From an uncultured Eubacteriales bacterium (lineage in GTDB: Bacteria > Bacillota > Clostridia > Oscillospirales > Oscillospiraceae), in NCBI GenBank assembly GCA_900546485.1, contig URDK01000097.1:1-9646 (forward strand): DNA of 9,646 bases, in the 5' to 3' direction. Positions 1 through 6,599 of the stretch are shown here, piece by piece. The notes under the pieces are model-generated. The model saw only the letters and a program-made list of their open reading frames with translations. It made no database searches and was not told where the DNA came from. The stretch's first letter is position 1. Each line of letters opens with the position of its first letter. Made by a program: the position numbers and the translations under genes.

Positions 1-139
1 GCCCGGTGGCTTCGGAGACCATTTTGCTGGTGGTGCCTGTCCCGCACAGGGAATAGCGGCTGAGAATGCCGCAGTAGGCGATGCAGAACTGGACCATCAG
101 TTCCTTCTTGCCGTCGTCGGCCAGCAGCGCAATATTCAT
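1..139 (-). CDS. mgsA: methylglyoxal synthase, N-terminal part (cut by window start)
   Basis: Methylglyoxal synthase converts dihydroxyacetone phosphate to methylglyoxal and phosphate in the cytoplasm, a bypass that relieves sugar-phosphate build-up. The first 46 codons are visible. They begin MNIALLADDGKKELMVQF, matching the family's opening strand and first helix, and continue to CGTGTTSKMVSEATG, which corresponds to the phosphate-binding ATGTTG...ATG loop of E. coli MgsA. The catalytic Asp/His region lies outside the window. The ATG at 139-137 is preceded by GGAGGGAG at good spacing. One oddity is that the usual 'AHD' near the N-terminus is 'ADD', so the position of E. coli His19 is Asp. 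The gene follows mrdA on the same strand but has its own promoter. Family assignment is firm; activity cannot be judged from a fragment. Confidence 0.9.
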   Translation of the reverse strand, partial: MNIALLADDGKKELMVQFCIAYCGILSRYSLCGTGTTSKMVSEATG

Positions 140-158
140 GTTCTTTCTCCCTCCAGGT

Positions 159-179
159 CCTCCGGCGTCCTGCCGGAGG
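159..179 (-). promoter_or_regulatory. GC-rich hairpin in the mgsA leader
   Basis: A perfect 8-bp inverted repeat (CCTCCGGC / GCCGGAGG on the plus strand) encloses a 5-base loop. On the mgsA strand it lies between the promoter and the Shine-Dalgarno site and ends about eight bases before the GGAGGG core. No U-run follows it, so it does not look like an intrinsic terminator. Its 5' arm contains CCTCC, which could alternatively pair with the nearby GGAGG of the ribosome-binding site, so a role in mRNA stability or translation is possible. The structure is seen; the function is inference. Confidence 0.5.
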
Positions 180-202
180 CGGTCCGTTCGCTTAAATGCC
201 TT

Positions 203-226
203 AGATGTTAATTATATGCCACATCT
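203..226. repeat. short inverted repeat flanking the mgsA -10 box
   Basis: The arms AGATGT and ACATCT are exact reverse complements separated by 12 bases. The spacer contains the TATAAT of the mgsA promoter, so this could be an operator for a dimeric regulator. Six-base arms in AT-rich DNA can also arise by chance, and no known operator consensus fits well. Confidence 0.25.
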
Positions 227-239
227 CTGAAAACTTCAA
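211..239 (-). promoter_or_regulatory. sigma-A-type promoter of mgsA
   Basis: On the minus strand a -35 box TTGAAG (239-234) and a perfect -10 box TATAAT (216-211) are separated by exactly 17 bp. Transcription would start near 204, giving a leader of about 65 bases with the 159-179 hairpin before the mgsA start codon. The promoter sits in the mrdA-mgsA gap, an AT-rich patch in GC-rich surroundings. It implies that mgsA can be expressed independently of the cell-wall operon, though I see no terminator that would block read-through from mrdA. Confidence 0.8.
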
Positions 240-280
240 CTTATTTCTTCGTATTTCCTCGATTTTCCGCACGAAAGCGT

Positions 281-2422
281 TCACTTGAGCAGGCTGTACT
301 CGCGCTCGGCCGTGGTATTGATGGTGCCGAGGCTGAAGTAGGCGTCGAGCACGTTGCGGGCCATCTTGGAGAGGTTCGCGCCGGACTGACCGCGCTCGAC
401 CACGATGGAGATGGCTATCTCGGGGTCGTCGAAGGGCGCATAGCACATGAAGATGGCGTTGTTGGTCTTGTCCTCGCCGAGCTGGGAGGTGCCGGTCTTG
501 GCCGCGACGGGCAGGCTCACGCCGTTGTAGGAGTAGTTGCCCAGCGCGTAGTAGACGGTGCTGCTCGAGCTGGAGATGTCGTTGGCCATGAGGTACATGC
601 CGCGCTGCACGGCGGCCCAGTTGTAGTCGGCGCTGTCGACCGTGGAGAGCACCTCGGTCTCCTTCTGGTAGAGCTGGCGCGAGTAGTCGTAGCTGCGGAC
701 GCTCTTGAGAAGGGCAGCGGAGTGGCGCGTGCCGCCGTTGGCTATGGCGGCGCAGTATTCGGCGATCTGCAGCGGGGTGAAGAGGCTGTCGGACTGGCCT
801 ATACCGGTCTGGACCGTGTCGCCGTCCACCCACTCGTCCACGTCGTAGTTGAGGTGGTTGTCGGGGTTTGCCATATTGCCGGTGCTCTCGGTGAGCTCTA
901 TGCCCGTGCTCTCGCCGAGGCCGAAGTCGGCGGCGTATTCCATCAGCTTGCGTATGCCGAGGCTGTCGGCCACGGAGTAGAAGAAGATGTTGCAGGAATC
1001 CTTCAGGGCCTCGGTGACATTATCAAAGCCGTGGGTTATCATGCCGTCAGTCTGGGTGTAGACCCAGCAGGCAGGGGCGTAGCCCTGGTCGGCGTACTTG
1101 TTGTAGATGCCGGTACACTCTATCTGGGTCTCGGTGTTGATGATGTTCTCGGTGAGACCCGCGATGGCGGTGCAGGGCTTGAAGGTGGAGCCGGGGGCGT
1201 AGGCGCCCATCAGCGCGCGGTTGAAGAGCGGGTCGTAATCGGCCTCCAGCAGGTCGCTGTAATCCTCAAGGATGGTGGAGAGGTCGAAGGTCGGGTAGCT
1301 CGCTATGGCGAGCGGCTCGCCCGTCTTGACGTCCACGACGACTATGGCGCCGCCCTGTATGTCCTCCTTGACATCCTCCGGCTTGCCCTCGGCAACGGCC
1401 TTGGCGTTGTCCTCGTTGCGGGCAAGCTGCAGCTCATAGATGCCTGTCTCGAGTATCCTCTCGACGGCCTCCTGCAGCTGTATGTCGATGGTGAGGTAGA
1501 CGTGGTTGCCGGGGACGGGGTCCTCGGTATATACGGTGCTGGTTATCGTGCCGCTGGATGTACGCGTCACGCGGGCCTCGCCGTTTGTGCCGTGGAGCCA
1601 GTTCTCAAAGGTGTACTCCACACCGTCGCGGCCGACCTTTGTGTCGTAGTCGTAGCCGCTGTTCTCGTCCTGGGGACGATACTTCTCCATGTCCTCCTCG
1701 CTCATTGCCTGGACGTAGCCGAGGATATGGGCCGCGTACTGGGTGTTGTATTCGCGGACGTAGGAGGTCTCGACCTCGACGACGTTGCCGACGACGCCCA
1801 TGAGGTCGGAGATGAGGTCTATCGAGGCATCCTCGACAAAGACGTAGGGGTTGGTATTGATGGAGTAGCGCACGTTGAGCGCGTAGCGGACGCTGGCTAT
1901 CTTGCGCATCTCCTCGGCGTTGTAGCTGTTGGCTATCTCGTAGCGGCTGCGGAAGTAGCTCATGAGCTCCACGGCGCTGGTGTCCTCGTCGAGGCCCTTG
2001 CTCTCGAGGTAGGCCGTGAGCAGCGTGCGCTGCAGGGCCGTCATCTCCGTGTACTCGAAGGGCGGCTCCTTGGTGATGGGCAGGTCGTCGATATAGGTCT
2101 CGCCCGCGGCCTCGACCATGTTTATCATCTCGAGGATGATGGCGTTGGGGTCCTCCACCTCGTCGGAGAAGAGGCGCGTGTCGCTTATCTTGAGGTTGTA
2201 GCACTCACGGTTCGAGACGAGCACGCGGCCGTAGCGGTCGAGTATGTTGCCCCTCGCGGCGGTTACGGTCTGATTCGAGACCAGGTTGTTCTGGCTCTCC
2301 TCATAATAGGCCGCGCCCTCTATTATCTGTAATTTGTAGAGCGTCGCCACGCACAGCGCTATGAGCGCGACGACCAGGACGCCGAAGGCGAAGAGCCTGC
2401 CTGTGCTTACTAGTTTTTTCAT
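281..2422 (-). CDS. mrdA: penicillin-binding protein 2, elongasome transpeptidase
   Basis: This is a class B penicillin-binding protein, the DD-transpeptidase that cross-links peptidoglycan during lateral wall growth together with RodA and MreBCD. It has 713 residues: a short cytoplasmic N-terminus, one membrane segment at about 10-29, the PBP dimerisation domain opening with RGNILDRYGRVL (about 58-69), and a C-terminal transpeptidase domain from about 355. The three active-site motifs are intact: STFK at 412-415 with nucleophile Ser412, SCN at 476-478, and KTG at 642-644. The ATG at 2422 follows an AAAGGA Shine-Dalgarno site. The extra length over E. coli PBP2 comes partly from a helical insertion at about 105-190, as often seen in clostridial homologues. 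It lies 31 bp after mreD, which favours PBP2 over the sporulation paralogue SpoVD. No partner rodA is visible here. Confidence 0.95.
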   Translation of the reverse strand: MKKLVSTGRLFAFGVLVVALIALCVATLYKLQIIEGAAYYEESQNNLVSNQTVTAARGNILDRYGRVLVSNRECYNLKISDTRLFSDEVEDPNAIILEMINMVEAAGETYIDDLPITKEPPFEYTEMTALQRTLLTAYLESKGLDEDTSAVELMSYFRSRYEIANSYNAEEMRKIASVRYALNVRYSINTNPYVFVEDASIDLISDLMGVVGNVVEVETSYVREYNTQYAAHILGYVQAMSEEDMEKYRPQDENSGYDYDTKVGRDGVEYTFENWLHGTNGEARVTRTSSGTITSTVYTEDPVPGNHVYLTIDIQLQEAVERILETGIYELQLARNEDNAKAVAEGKPEDVKEDIQGGAIVVVDVKTGEPLAIASYPTFDLSTILEDYSDLLEADYDPLFNRALMGAYAPGSTFKPCTAIAGLTENIINTETQIECTGIYNKYADQGYAPACWVYTQTDGMITHGFDNVTEALKDSCNIFFYSVADSLGIRKLMEYAADFGLGESTGIELTESTGNMANPDNHLNYDVDEWVDGDTVQTGIGQSDSLFTPLQIAEYCAAIANGGTRHSAALLKSVRSYDYSRQLYQKETEVLSTVDSADYNWAAVQRGMYLMANDISSSSSTVYYALGNYSYNGVSLPVAAKTGTSQLGEDKTNNAIFMCYAPFDDPEIAISIVVERGQSGANLSKMARNVLDAYFSLGTINTTAEREYSLLK

Positions 2423-2453
2423 GGCTTATCCTTTCGCTGGAACGGCGGCGAAG

Positions 2454-2957
2454 CTAGATTTTCTTTCTCGCTATCGCCTTGCATGGGAAGTACAGCGCCG
2501 CGGTCATCGGCAGGGACCACAGCACCTGAATAATGGCGGTCCAGAGCATGGAGCCGAACTCGTGCCCCTTGAGCAGCAGACCGAACATCTGACAAAACGC
2601 GGTGAAAGCACAGCCCGCGGTGCTGACGAGCATGTAGGCGAACAGCCTTTTGTTCACCAGCCAGCGTGAGAGTATCCCCGCGAAGAATCCCAGTATGGGG
2701 AACACGGCGACGAAAAGGGCCGTATTGTTGTAGCTGATATCCGTGAGAAAGCCGAGGACGAGGCCGAAGGCCGCGCCCCATACGCCGTCCTCAAACATGC
2801 CTATCGCCATGACCGCGGCGGGCAGGAAGAACATGTTCACTCCGAAGAGCGGCAGGCTCGCGAATATGGAGTCCTGCGCCAGCAGGCACAGGAGTATATA
2901 AAGCAGGTAGAGCAGCGCGCGGCGCAGCTTTTCCCGGTTTATCAGGTCCCAGAGCAT
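2454..2957 (-). CDS. mreD: rod shape-determining membrane protein MreD
   Basis: MreD is a polytopic inner-membrane component of the elongasome; it binds MreC and helps activate PBP2-RodA. The 167-residue protein is highly hydrophobic, with about six membrane segments (roughly 12-29, 37-54, 58-73, 79-97, 105-128, 136-157). It carries the typical family stretch around FEDGVWGAAFGLVLGFLTD at 55-73, with the Asp after the glycine-rich helix. Its length is usual for the family. The ATG at 2957 has GGAGG seven bases upstream. It sits between mreC (22 bp gap) and mrdA (31 bp gap), which supports a call that would otherwise rest on weak sequence conservation. Confidence 0.9.
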   Translation of the reverse strand: MLWDLINREKLRRALLYLLYILLCLLAQDSIFASLPLFGVNMFFLPAAVMAIGMFEDGVWGAAFGLVLGFLTDISYNNTALFVAVFPILGFFAGILSRWLVNKRLFAYMLVSTAGCAFTAFCQMFGLLLKGHEFGSMLWTAIIQVLWSLPMTAALYFPCKAIARKKI

Positions 2958-2979
2958 GGCAAGGCCTCCGCGTGACGGG

Positions 2980-3822
2980 TCACTCGACCACGTCGAATTC
3001 TTTGATGATGAACACCTGCACGAGGGTGTCGAGGTCCACGGCGGGTTCGATTATGCCGTATTCGGTCTGGCCGCCGGCCTCGCTCTGAATGGAGGCGACG
3101 CTGCCTATGACTATGCCCTGCGGTATGAGTCCGCCGGAGCCGGAGGTCAGCACGTCGTCCTCGAGGAAGAGCTGCGCGCCCTCGGTCAGCCAGGTGACCT
3201 TGACCTGACCCTGGCGCATGAGCGTATAGTCGCCCATGAGCATCGCCGCAGAGCCGTCCGCGCCGACCAGGGCGCCGATACTGGTGTCCACGTCGATGAG
3301 CGTGCGCACCGTGGCCGAGCTCTCGCCCAGCTCGGATATCTGTCCGACCAGCGCGCCGTATTCGTTGACCACGCAGTCGCCCACCTCAAGGCCGTTCTTC
3401 TCGCCCTTGTTTATCGTGAAGCTGGAGCCCCAGTTCGAGGCGCTCCAGGAGACGATGCGCGCCGACTCGAACACGAAGTCCGAGTGCTTCTCGGCAAAGC
3501 CCAGCAGGTTCCGGAAGCGCTCGTTCTCATCCAGGGCGTCACGCCCGGAACGGGCCTCCTCCTGCGCCTCGGCCAGCTGTATCTTGAGCGACTCATTCTC
3601 GGCCTTGAGCTGCTCGTACTCGAACAGATAGCCGTAGAGGTTGTCCAGCCAGTCCGCGACCGAGCTCGCCGCCTGACGTATGGGCTCGCGCACCGTGACG
3701 ATGGCGTTCGTCAAAAAGTCCGCGCGGCCGCCCATGACCCGCCCCGCCAGCAGCGCGACGAGCACGACGGCGAGGATGACGACGCCGAGCCTTATGCCGT
3801 TTTTCTTCAGATATTCTTTCAA
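2980..3822 (-). CDS. mreC: rod shape-determining protein MreC
   Basis: MreC is a bitopic membrane protein whose extracellular part forms filaments and switches on the PBP2-RodA synthase. The 280 residues show the standard layout: a basic N-terminus, one membrane segment at about 11-28, a coiled coil at about 65-107 (rich in Glu, Leu and Ala), and the tandem beta-barrel MreC domain. The latter includes NKGEKNGLEVGDCV (138-151) and LTSGSGGLIPQGIVIGSV (225-242). The start is TTG, not ATG: the TTG at 3822-3820 overlaps the maf stop as TTGA, and the next in-frame ATG (residue 30) would remove the membrane segment. No strong Shine-Dalgarno precedes it, so translational coupling to maf is likely. 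Confidence 0.94.
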   Translation of the reverse strand: MKEYLKKNGIRLGVVILAVVLVALLAGRVMGGRADFLTNAIVTVREPIRQAASSVADWLDNLYGYLFEYEQLKAENESLKIQLAEAQEEARSGRDALDENERFRNLLGFAEKHSDFVFESARIVSWSASNWGSSFTINKGEKNGLEVGDCVVNEYGALVGQISELGESSATVRTLIDVDTSIGALVGADGSAAMLMGDYTLMRQGQVKVTWLTEGAQLFLEDDVLTSGSGGLIPQGIVIGSVASIQSEAGGQTEYGIIEPAVDLDTLVQVFIIKEFDVVE

Positions 3823-4388
3823 AGCAGCTTCACACCCAATTTACCGAGCATTTTGCCCAGCCTGCACAGCGGCAGGCCCATGACGTTGAAGAAATCTCCC
3901 CTTATGCCCTCCACAAAGAGCGAGGCATAGCCCTGCGCACCGTAGGCCCCGGCCTTGTCCATGGGCTCCCCGGTGGCTATGTAGTCGGCTATCTCCGCGT
4001 CCGAGAGCTCCCGGAACTTCACGAAGGTCTGCTCCGCGCCGCTGACGCGCTCGGCGCCCCTTATGAGCGCCACGCCGGTCCACACCTCGTGCTCCCGGCC
4101 GGAGAGCGAACGGAGCATCCGCGCCGCGTCCGCTTCGTCGTGCGGCTTGCCGAGGAGCTTCCCGTCCAGCCAGACTATGGTATCCGCAGCTATTATGACG
4201 TCGTTTTCCGCAGAGTGTTCCGCTATCTCCTCAGCCTTCGCCGAGGCGAGAGCGAGGACGGTCTCCTCGGGCCCCGCGCCCTCGGGCGGGTGCTCCCCGC
4301 CGCGCGCGGGACGTATCTCGAACTTCAGGCCCAGCATCTCCAGCAGCTCACGCCGCCGGGGCGAGCCCGAGGCCAGTATTATGCCCAT
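3819..4388 (-). CDS. maf: Maf family nucleoside triphosphate pyrophosphatase
   Basis: Maf proteins hydrolyse nucleoside triphosphates, typically dTTP, UTP and modified pyrimidine nucleotides, to the monophosphate and pyrophosphate. They act as house-cleaning enzymes and have been linked to septation arrest in Bacillus. The 189 residues are full length. Visible motifs are ASGSPRRRELL at 6-16 (substrate-binding Ser and Arg residues), AADTIV at 67-72 with the probable catalytic Asp69, GKP at 80-82, GEPMDKAGAYGAQG at 140-153, and GDFFNVMGLPL at 164-174. The pattern fits the dTTP/UTP-specific (YhdE-like) subgroup. The ATG directly abuts the stop of the upstream U32 gene, with AGAGGTG as ribosome-binding site, and the 3' end overlaps mreC by four bases. 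maf next to mre genes is a conserved arrangement in many bacteria. Confidence 0.94.
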   Translation of the reverse strand: MGIILASGSPRRRELLEMLGLKFEIRPARGGEHPPEGAGPEETVLALASAKAEEIAEHSAENDVIIAADTIVWLDGKLLGKPHDEADAARMLRSLSGREHEVWTGVALIRGAERVSGAEQTFVKFRELSDAEIADYIATGEPMDKAGAYGAQGYASLFVEGIRGDFFNVMGLPLCRLGKMLGKLGVKLL

Positions 4389-6464
4389 TTATTCAACACC
4401 TCTGTAATAAAGTCCGCGCGTGAGGCCGTTGGGCCTGTACTCGCTCTTGCCGAGGAAGCTCTTGGCCACCTCGACGCACTCGCGCGCGCCCTCGTTGGTG
4501 AACATCAGCCGCATCCCGCGCACTCCGGCGCGCAGCACCTCGTCGAGCCTGTCGGCCAGGAACACCTTCATCGGGCCGTAGACCGCGTTGCGGCACACGG
4601 CCTCGCGCAGCACGGGGTACACGCCGCCGAAGTCGTCGCTCATGCGCGAGGGCGTGGAGCAGGCGCAGCGGCCCGCGCTGGTCTTGATGAGGCAACGCTC
4701 CGTCAGCATGACGGGCAGGCGTCCGTATACTATTATCTCCGTATCGAGCGGCTTGGATAACTGCTTTATCTGCTCCATCGTCAGCTCAAAGGACGCCGTG
4801 ACGGAGAGCAGGCCCGCGCTCGCGGCTATGTCCATCGAATATGAGTTGAAGATGTTGAGCGAGAAGTCCCCGCGCGCGTCCATGCCGGCCATGCGCGTGA
4901 GCGCCACATGGCCCAGATTTCCGACCAGCGCCTGGGTGACCCCCGCGGAGCGCACCCGGCCCAGCAGCTGCGCCGTCTCGCGCAGCTCGGAGTCCCGGAT
5001 GATGCGGGGCAGGACCGCCACAGGCGTCGCGCCCGCGGCCATGAAGGGCTCCAGCCGTTCCGGGTCCTCGGCGAGGACGGAGAGCGGCGCATATATGTAG
5101 CCGGGACCGAGCTCAGCGAGCTCGCTCGTGAGCTGCTCGGCGTGCATGACCTCAAATATGGGGGTGAGCCTGTCGGCGGGGGGCTTGCCGCCCATGGGGA
5201 TGGGCAGGCGTCCCGTACGCAGCTCCGGCGGCTCCGCGCGCTTGGCGGTGAGGCTGTGGATGAGTTCCCGCCTCGCCTGCTGCAAAAATCCCTCCGGCAG
5301 CATCAGCCCGGGCCCGAGCATGACGTTCACCCGCTCGCAGGCGTAGGGCGTGCCCGAGGTGCGCCGGAACTCAGCCTCGACGGACCTCTGACTCAGCGGC
5401 TGGCCCACGGCCTGCATCGGCTCCGGACCGTTCCAGACGGCGCGGTTGCCGTCCTCATCCTGTATGCCGCTGCGGAAGGGCCTCCCCTGCTGGATGAGCG
5501 CGAAAAACTCCACCTTCACGCGCCTGAGCTCCGTATCGGCGTAGCCCTTTCGAACGGCGTTCATCGCGCGCGTCGCGTCACGGTCAGGCTGCCCCGGCAG
5601 CGAGAGCATGTCCTCCTCCAGCGCGCCGCGCAGATAGGCGTCGGTACTCTCGCGTCCGGTGAAGATGAGCTCCAGCTCGTCGGCCTCCGCGGCCAGGGGC
5701 TTTCTCCCGTCGCGCACGCACTTGACGCAGATCTCTGTGAGCTTCGCAAGCTGCTCCGGGCGCTGGATGCCCCTGCCCACAAAGGCACAGGCTATGCCGA
5801 GGCCCTCAAACTCCGGGATATAGTCGAGCCCGCTCATGTCCTTGAGGCTGAGCGGATAGTCGTCCATCCGCCCGCCGAGGGAATAGCGCTCCCGGCAGAG
5901 CCCCGGGCAGTCTCCCCGGTTGGCGCTGCCCCGGCCGTTCACGGCCGCGAGGTAGCACTGGCCCTCCCAGGATGAGCACAGTGCGCCCTGCACCGTAACG
6001 CCCAGCTCCACGCTGCTGCGCCGCGCCAGGGCCGCGATGTCCTCCATCGGCAGCTCGGCCGGCAGCATGACCCGGGCCACGCCCAGCTGCGCCGCTGCCT
6101 CCAGTCCCGCCGCGTTGTGTATGCCCAGCCTCGGCCCCGCGAACACCCGCATCAGCGGCGCCACGGCCCTGGCCGCGGCTATGAAGCCCCAGTCCTCGGC
6201 TATCACGGCGTCCACTCCGGCCTCGCAGGCGCTGCGGACGAAGTCCGCCGCCGCGCCCATCTCGGAATCCGCGACCAGCGTGTCCAGCTCCGCGTATACC
6301 CGGCAGCCGCGTATGCGGCAATAGCGCACGGACCTCGCGAATTCACTTTGCGTGAATCCGCGCGCCCCTGCGCCGCCAAAGCGTATGCAAACTGCGTCCG
6401 CCCCGCTCTGCACGGCGGCGATGAGTGCCTCCGCGCCCGGTGCGGGAGTCAATACCTCGAGCAT
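4389..6464 (-). CDS. U32 family protein with DUF3656 (RlhA-like RNA hydroxylase candidate)
   Basis: This 691-residue protein has the layout of the long U32 'peptidase' family. A TIM-barrel-like N-terminal part starts at LTPAPGAEALIAAVQSGADA (5-24), and a cysteine cluster follows with Cys163, Cys170, Cys186 and Cys190. A DUF3656-like segment spans about 315-405 (GRPFRSGIQDEDGN, then a LPEGFLQQARRELI region). A second U32-like part near the C-terminus has VYGRLPVMLTERC (579-591) and further cysteines at 600, 602 and 624. Characterised U32 proteins (RlhA, TrhP, UbiU/UbiV) are Fe-S enzymes that hydroxylate RNA or ubiquinone precursors rather than proteases. RlhA, which also carries DUF3656, modifies C2501 of 23S rRNA, so an RNA hydroxylase role is the best inference. 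The core motif is divergent: Gln159 replaces the usual His before GALC. It is the first gene of the operon; a GGGAGA site precedes the ATG. Confidence 0.85.
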   Translation of the reverse strand: MLEVLTPAPGAEALIAAVQSGADAVCIRFGGAGARGFTQSEFARSVRYCRIRGCRVYAELDTLVADSEMGAAADFVRSACEAGVDAVIAEDWGFIAAARAVAPLMRVFAGPRLGIHNAAGLEAAAQLGVARVMLPAELPMEDIAALARRSSVELGVTVQGALCSSWEGQCYLAAVNGRGSANRGDCPGLCRERYSLGGRMDDYPLSLKDMSGLDYIPEFEGLGIACAFVGRGIQRPEQLAKLTEICVKCVRDGRKPLAAEADELELIFTGRESTDAYLRGALEEDMLSLPGQPDRDATRAMNAVRKGYADTELRRVKVEFFALIQQGRPFRSGIQDEDGNRAVWNGPEPMQAVGQPLSQRSVEAEFRRTSGTPYACERVNVMLGPGLMLPEGFLQQARRELIHSLTAKRAEPPELRTGRLPIPMGGKPPADRLTPIFEVMHAEQLTSELAELGPGYIYAPLSVLAEDPERLEPFMAAGATPVAVLPRIIRDSELRETAQLLGRVRSAGVTQALVGNLGHVALTRMAGMDARGDFSLNIFNSYSMDIAASAGLLSVTASFELTMEQIKQLSKPLDTEIIVYGRLPVMLTERCLIKTSAGRCACSTPSRMSDDFGGVYPVLREAVCRNAVYGPMKVFLADRLDEVLRAGVRGMRLMFTNEGARECVEVAKSFLGKSEYRPNGLTRGLYYRGVE

Positions 6465-6515
6465 GGCTTATCTCCCGTGAGAAGAAGAATTACAATTTGA
6501 TTACATACGGAACCT

Positions 6516-6545
6516 ATTATAGCACAAGCATGCCCCTTGCTACAA
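6516..6545 (-). promoter_or_regulatory. promoter of the U32-maf-mreCD-mrdA operon
   Basis: On the minus strand there is a perfect -10 box TATAAT (6521-6516) preceded by TGC, giving the extended -10 form TGnTATAAT. A weak -35 box TTGTAG lies 18 bp upstream (6545-6540). The extended -10 can compensate for the weak -35. Transcription would begin near 6509, leaving a leader of about 45 bases before the ATG at 6464. The -35 shares bases 6540-6542 with the -35 of the opposite promoter. Confidence 0.75.
6520..6542. repeat. imperfect inverted repeat between the divergent promoters
   Basis: TAGCACAAG on the left and CTTGCTA on the right are reverse complements apart from a two-base insertion (AC) in the left arm, around a seven-base centre CATGCCC. 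The repeat covers the space between the minus-strand -10 box and the shared -35 zone, where a regulator would affect both promoters. It is short and imperfect, so this is only a candidate operator. Confidence 0.2.
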
Positions 6546-6565
6546 GTCAAAAAAAATGATAGAAT
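6537..6565 (+). promoter_or_regulatory. promoter of the dnaD-dnaI-DUF2804 operon
   Basis: A -35 box TTGCTA (6537-6542, four of six consensus bases) and a -10 box TAGAAT (6560-6565, five of six) are separated by 17 bp that include an eight-A tract. Transcription would start near 6572, about 28 bases before the dnaD-like ATG. An AAGGA ribosome-binding site lies at 6584-6588. The -35 overlaps that of the divergent promoter by three bases. Confidence 0.7.
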
Positions 6566-6599
6566 GTATGTCCAAACTTGGATAAGGATATGTTTGCAC

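Noticed and set aside
159..179. Hairpin after mrdA as a transcription terminator
   Set aside because: No T-run follows on either strand, and it lies downstream of the mgsA promoter, so it belongs to the mgsA leader.
203..226. Possible Rex-type redox operator at the mgsA promoter (TGT...TTAACA)
   Set aside because: Only one half-site resembles the Rex consensus, and the spacing between TGT and ACA is two bases too long.
722..2332. Long plus-strand open frame (536 codons) opposite mrdA
   Set aside because: It lies wholly antisense to a gene with all PBP2 motifs. Its product is a Val/Gly/Leu/Asp-rich mirror of the coding strand with no recognisable domain, as expected in GC-rich DNA.
2956..3930. 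Plus-strand open frame opposite mreC and maf
   Set aside because: Antisense to two well-identified genes; composition is low in complexity and no motif or sensible ribosome-binding site supports it.
4908..5975. Plus-strand open frame of 355 codons opposite the U32 gene
   Set aside because: Antisense shadow; the minus strand carries the U32 and DUF3656 motifs over the same bases.
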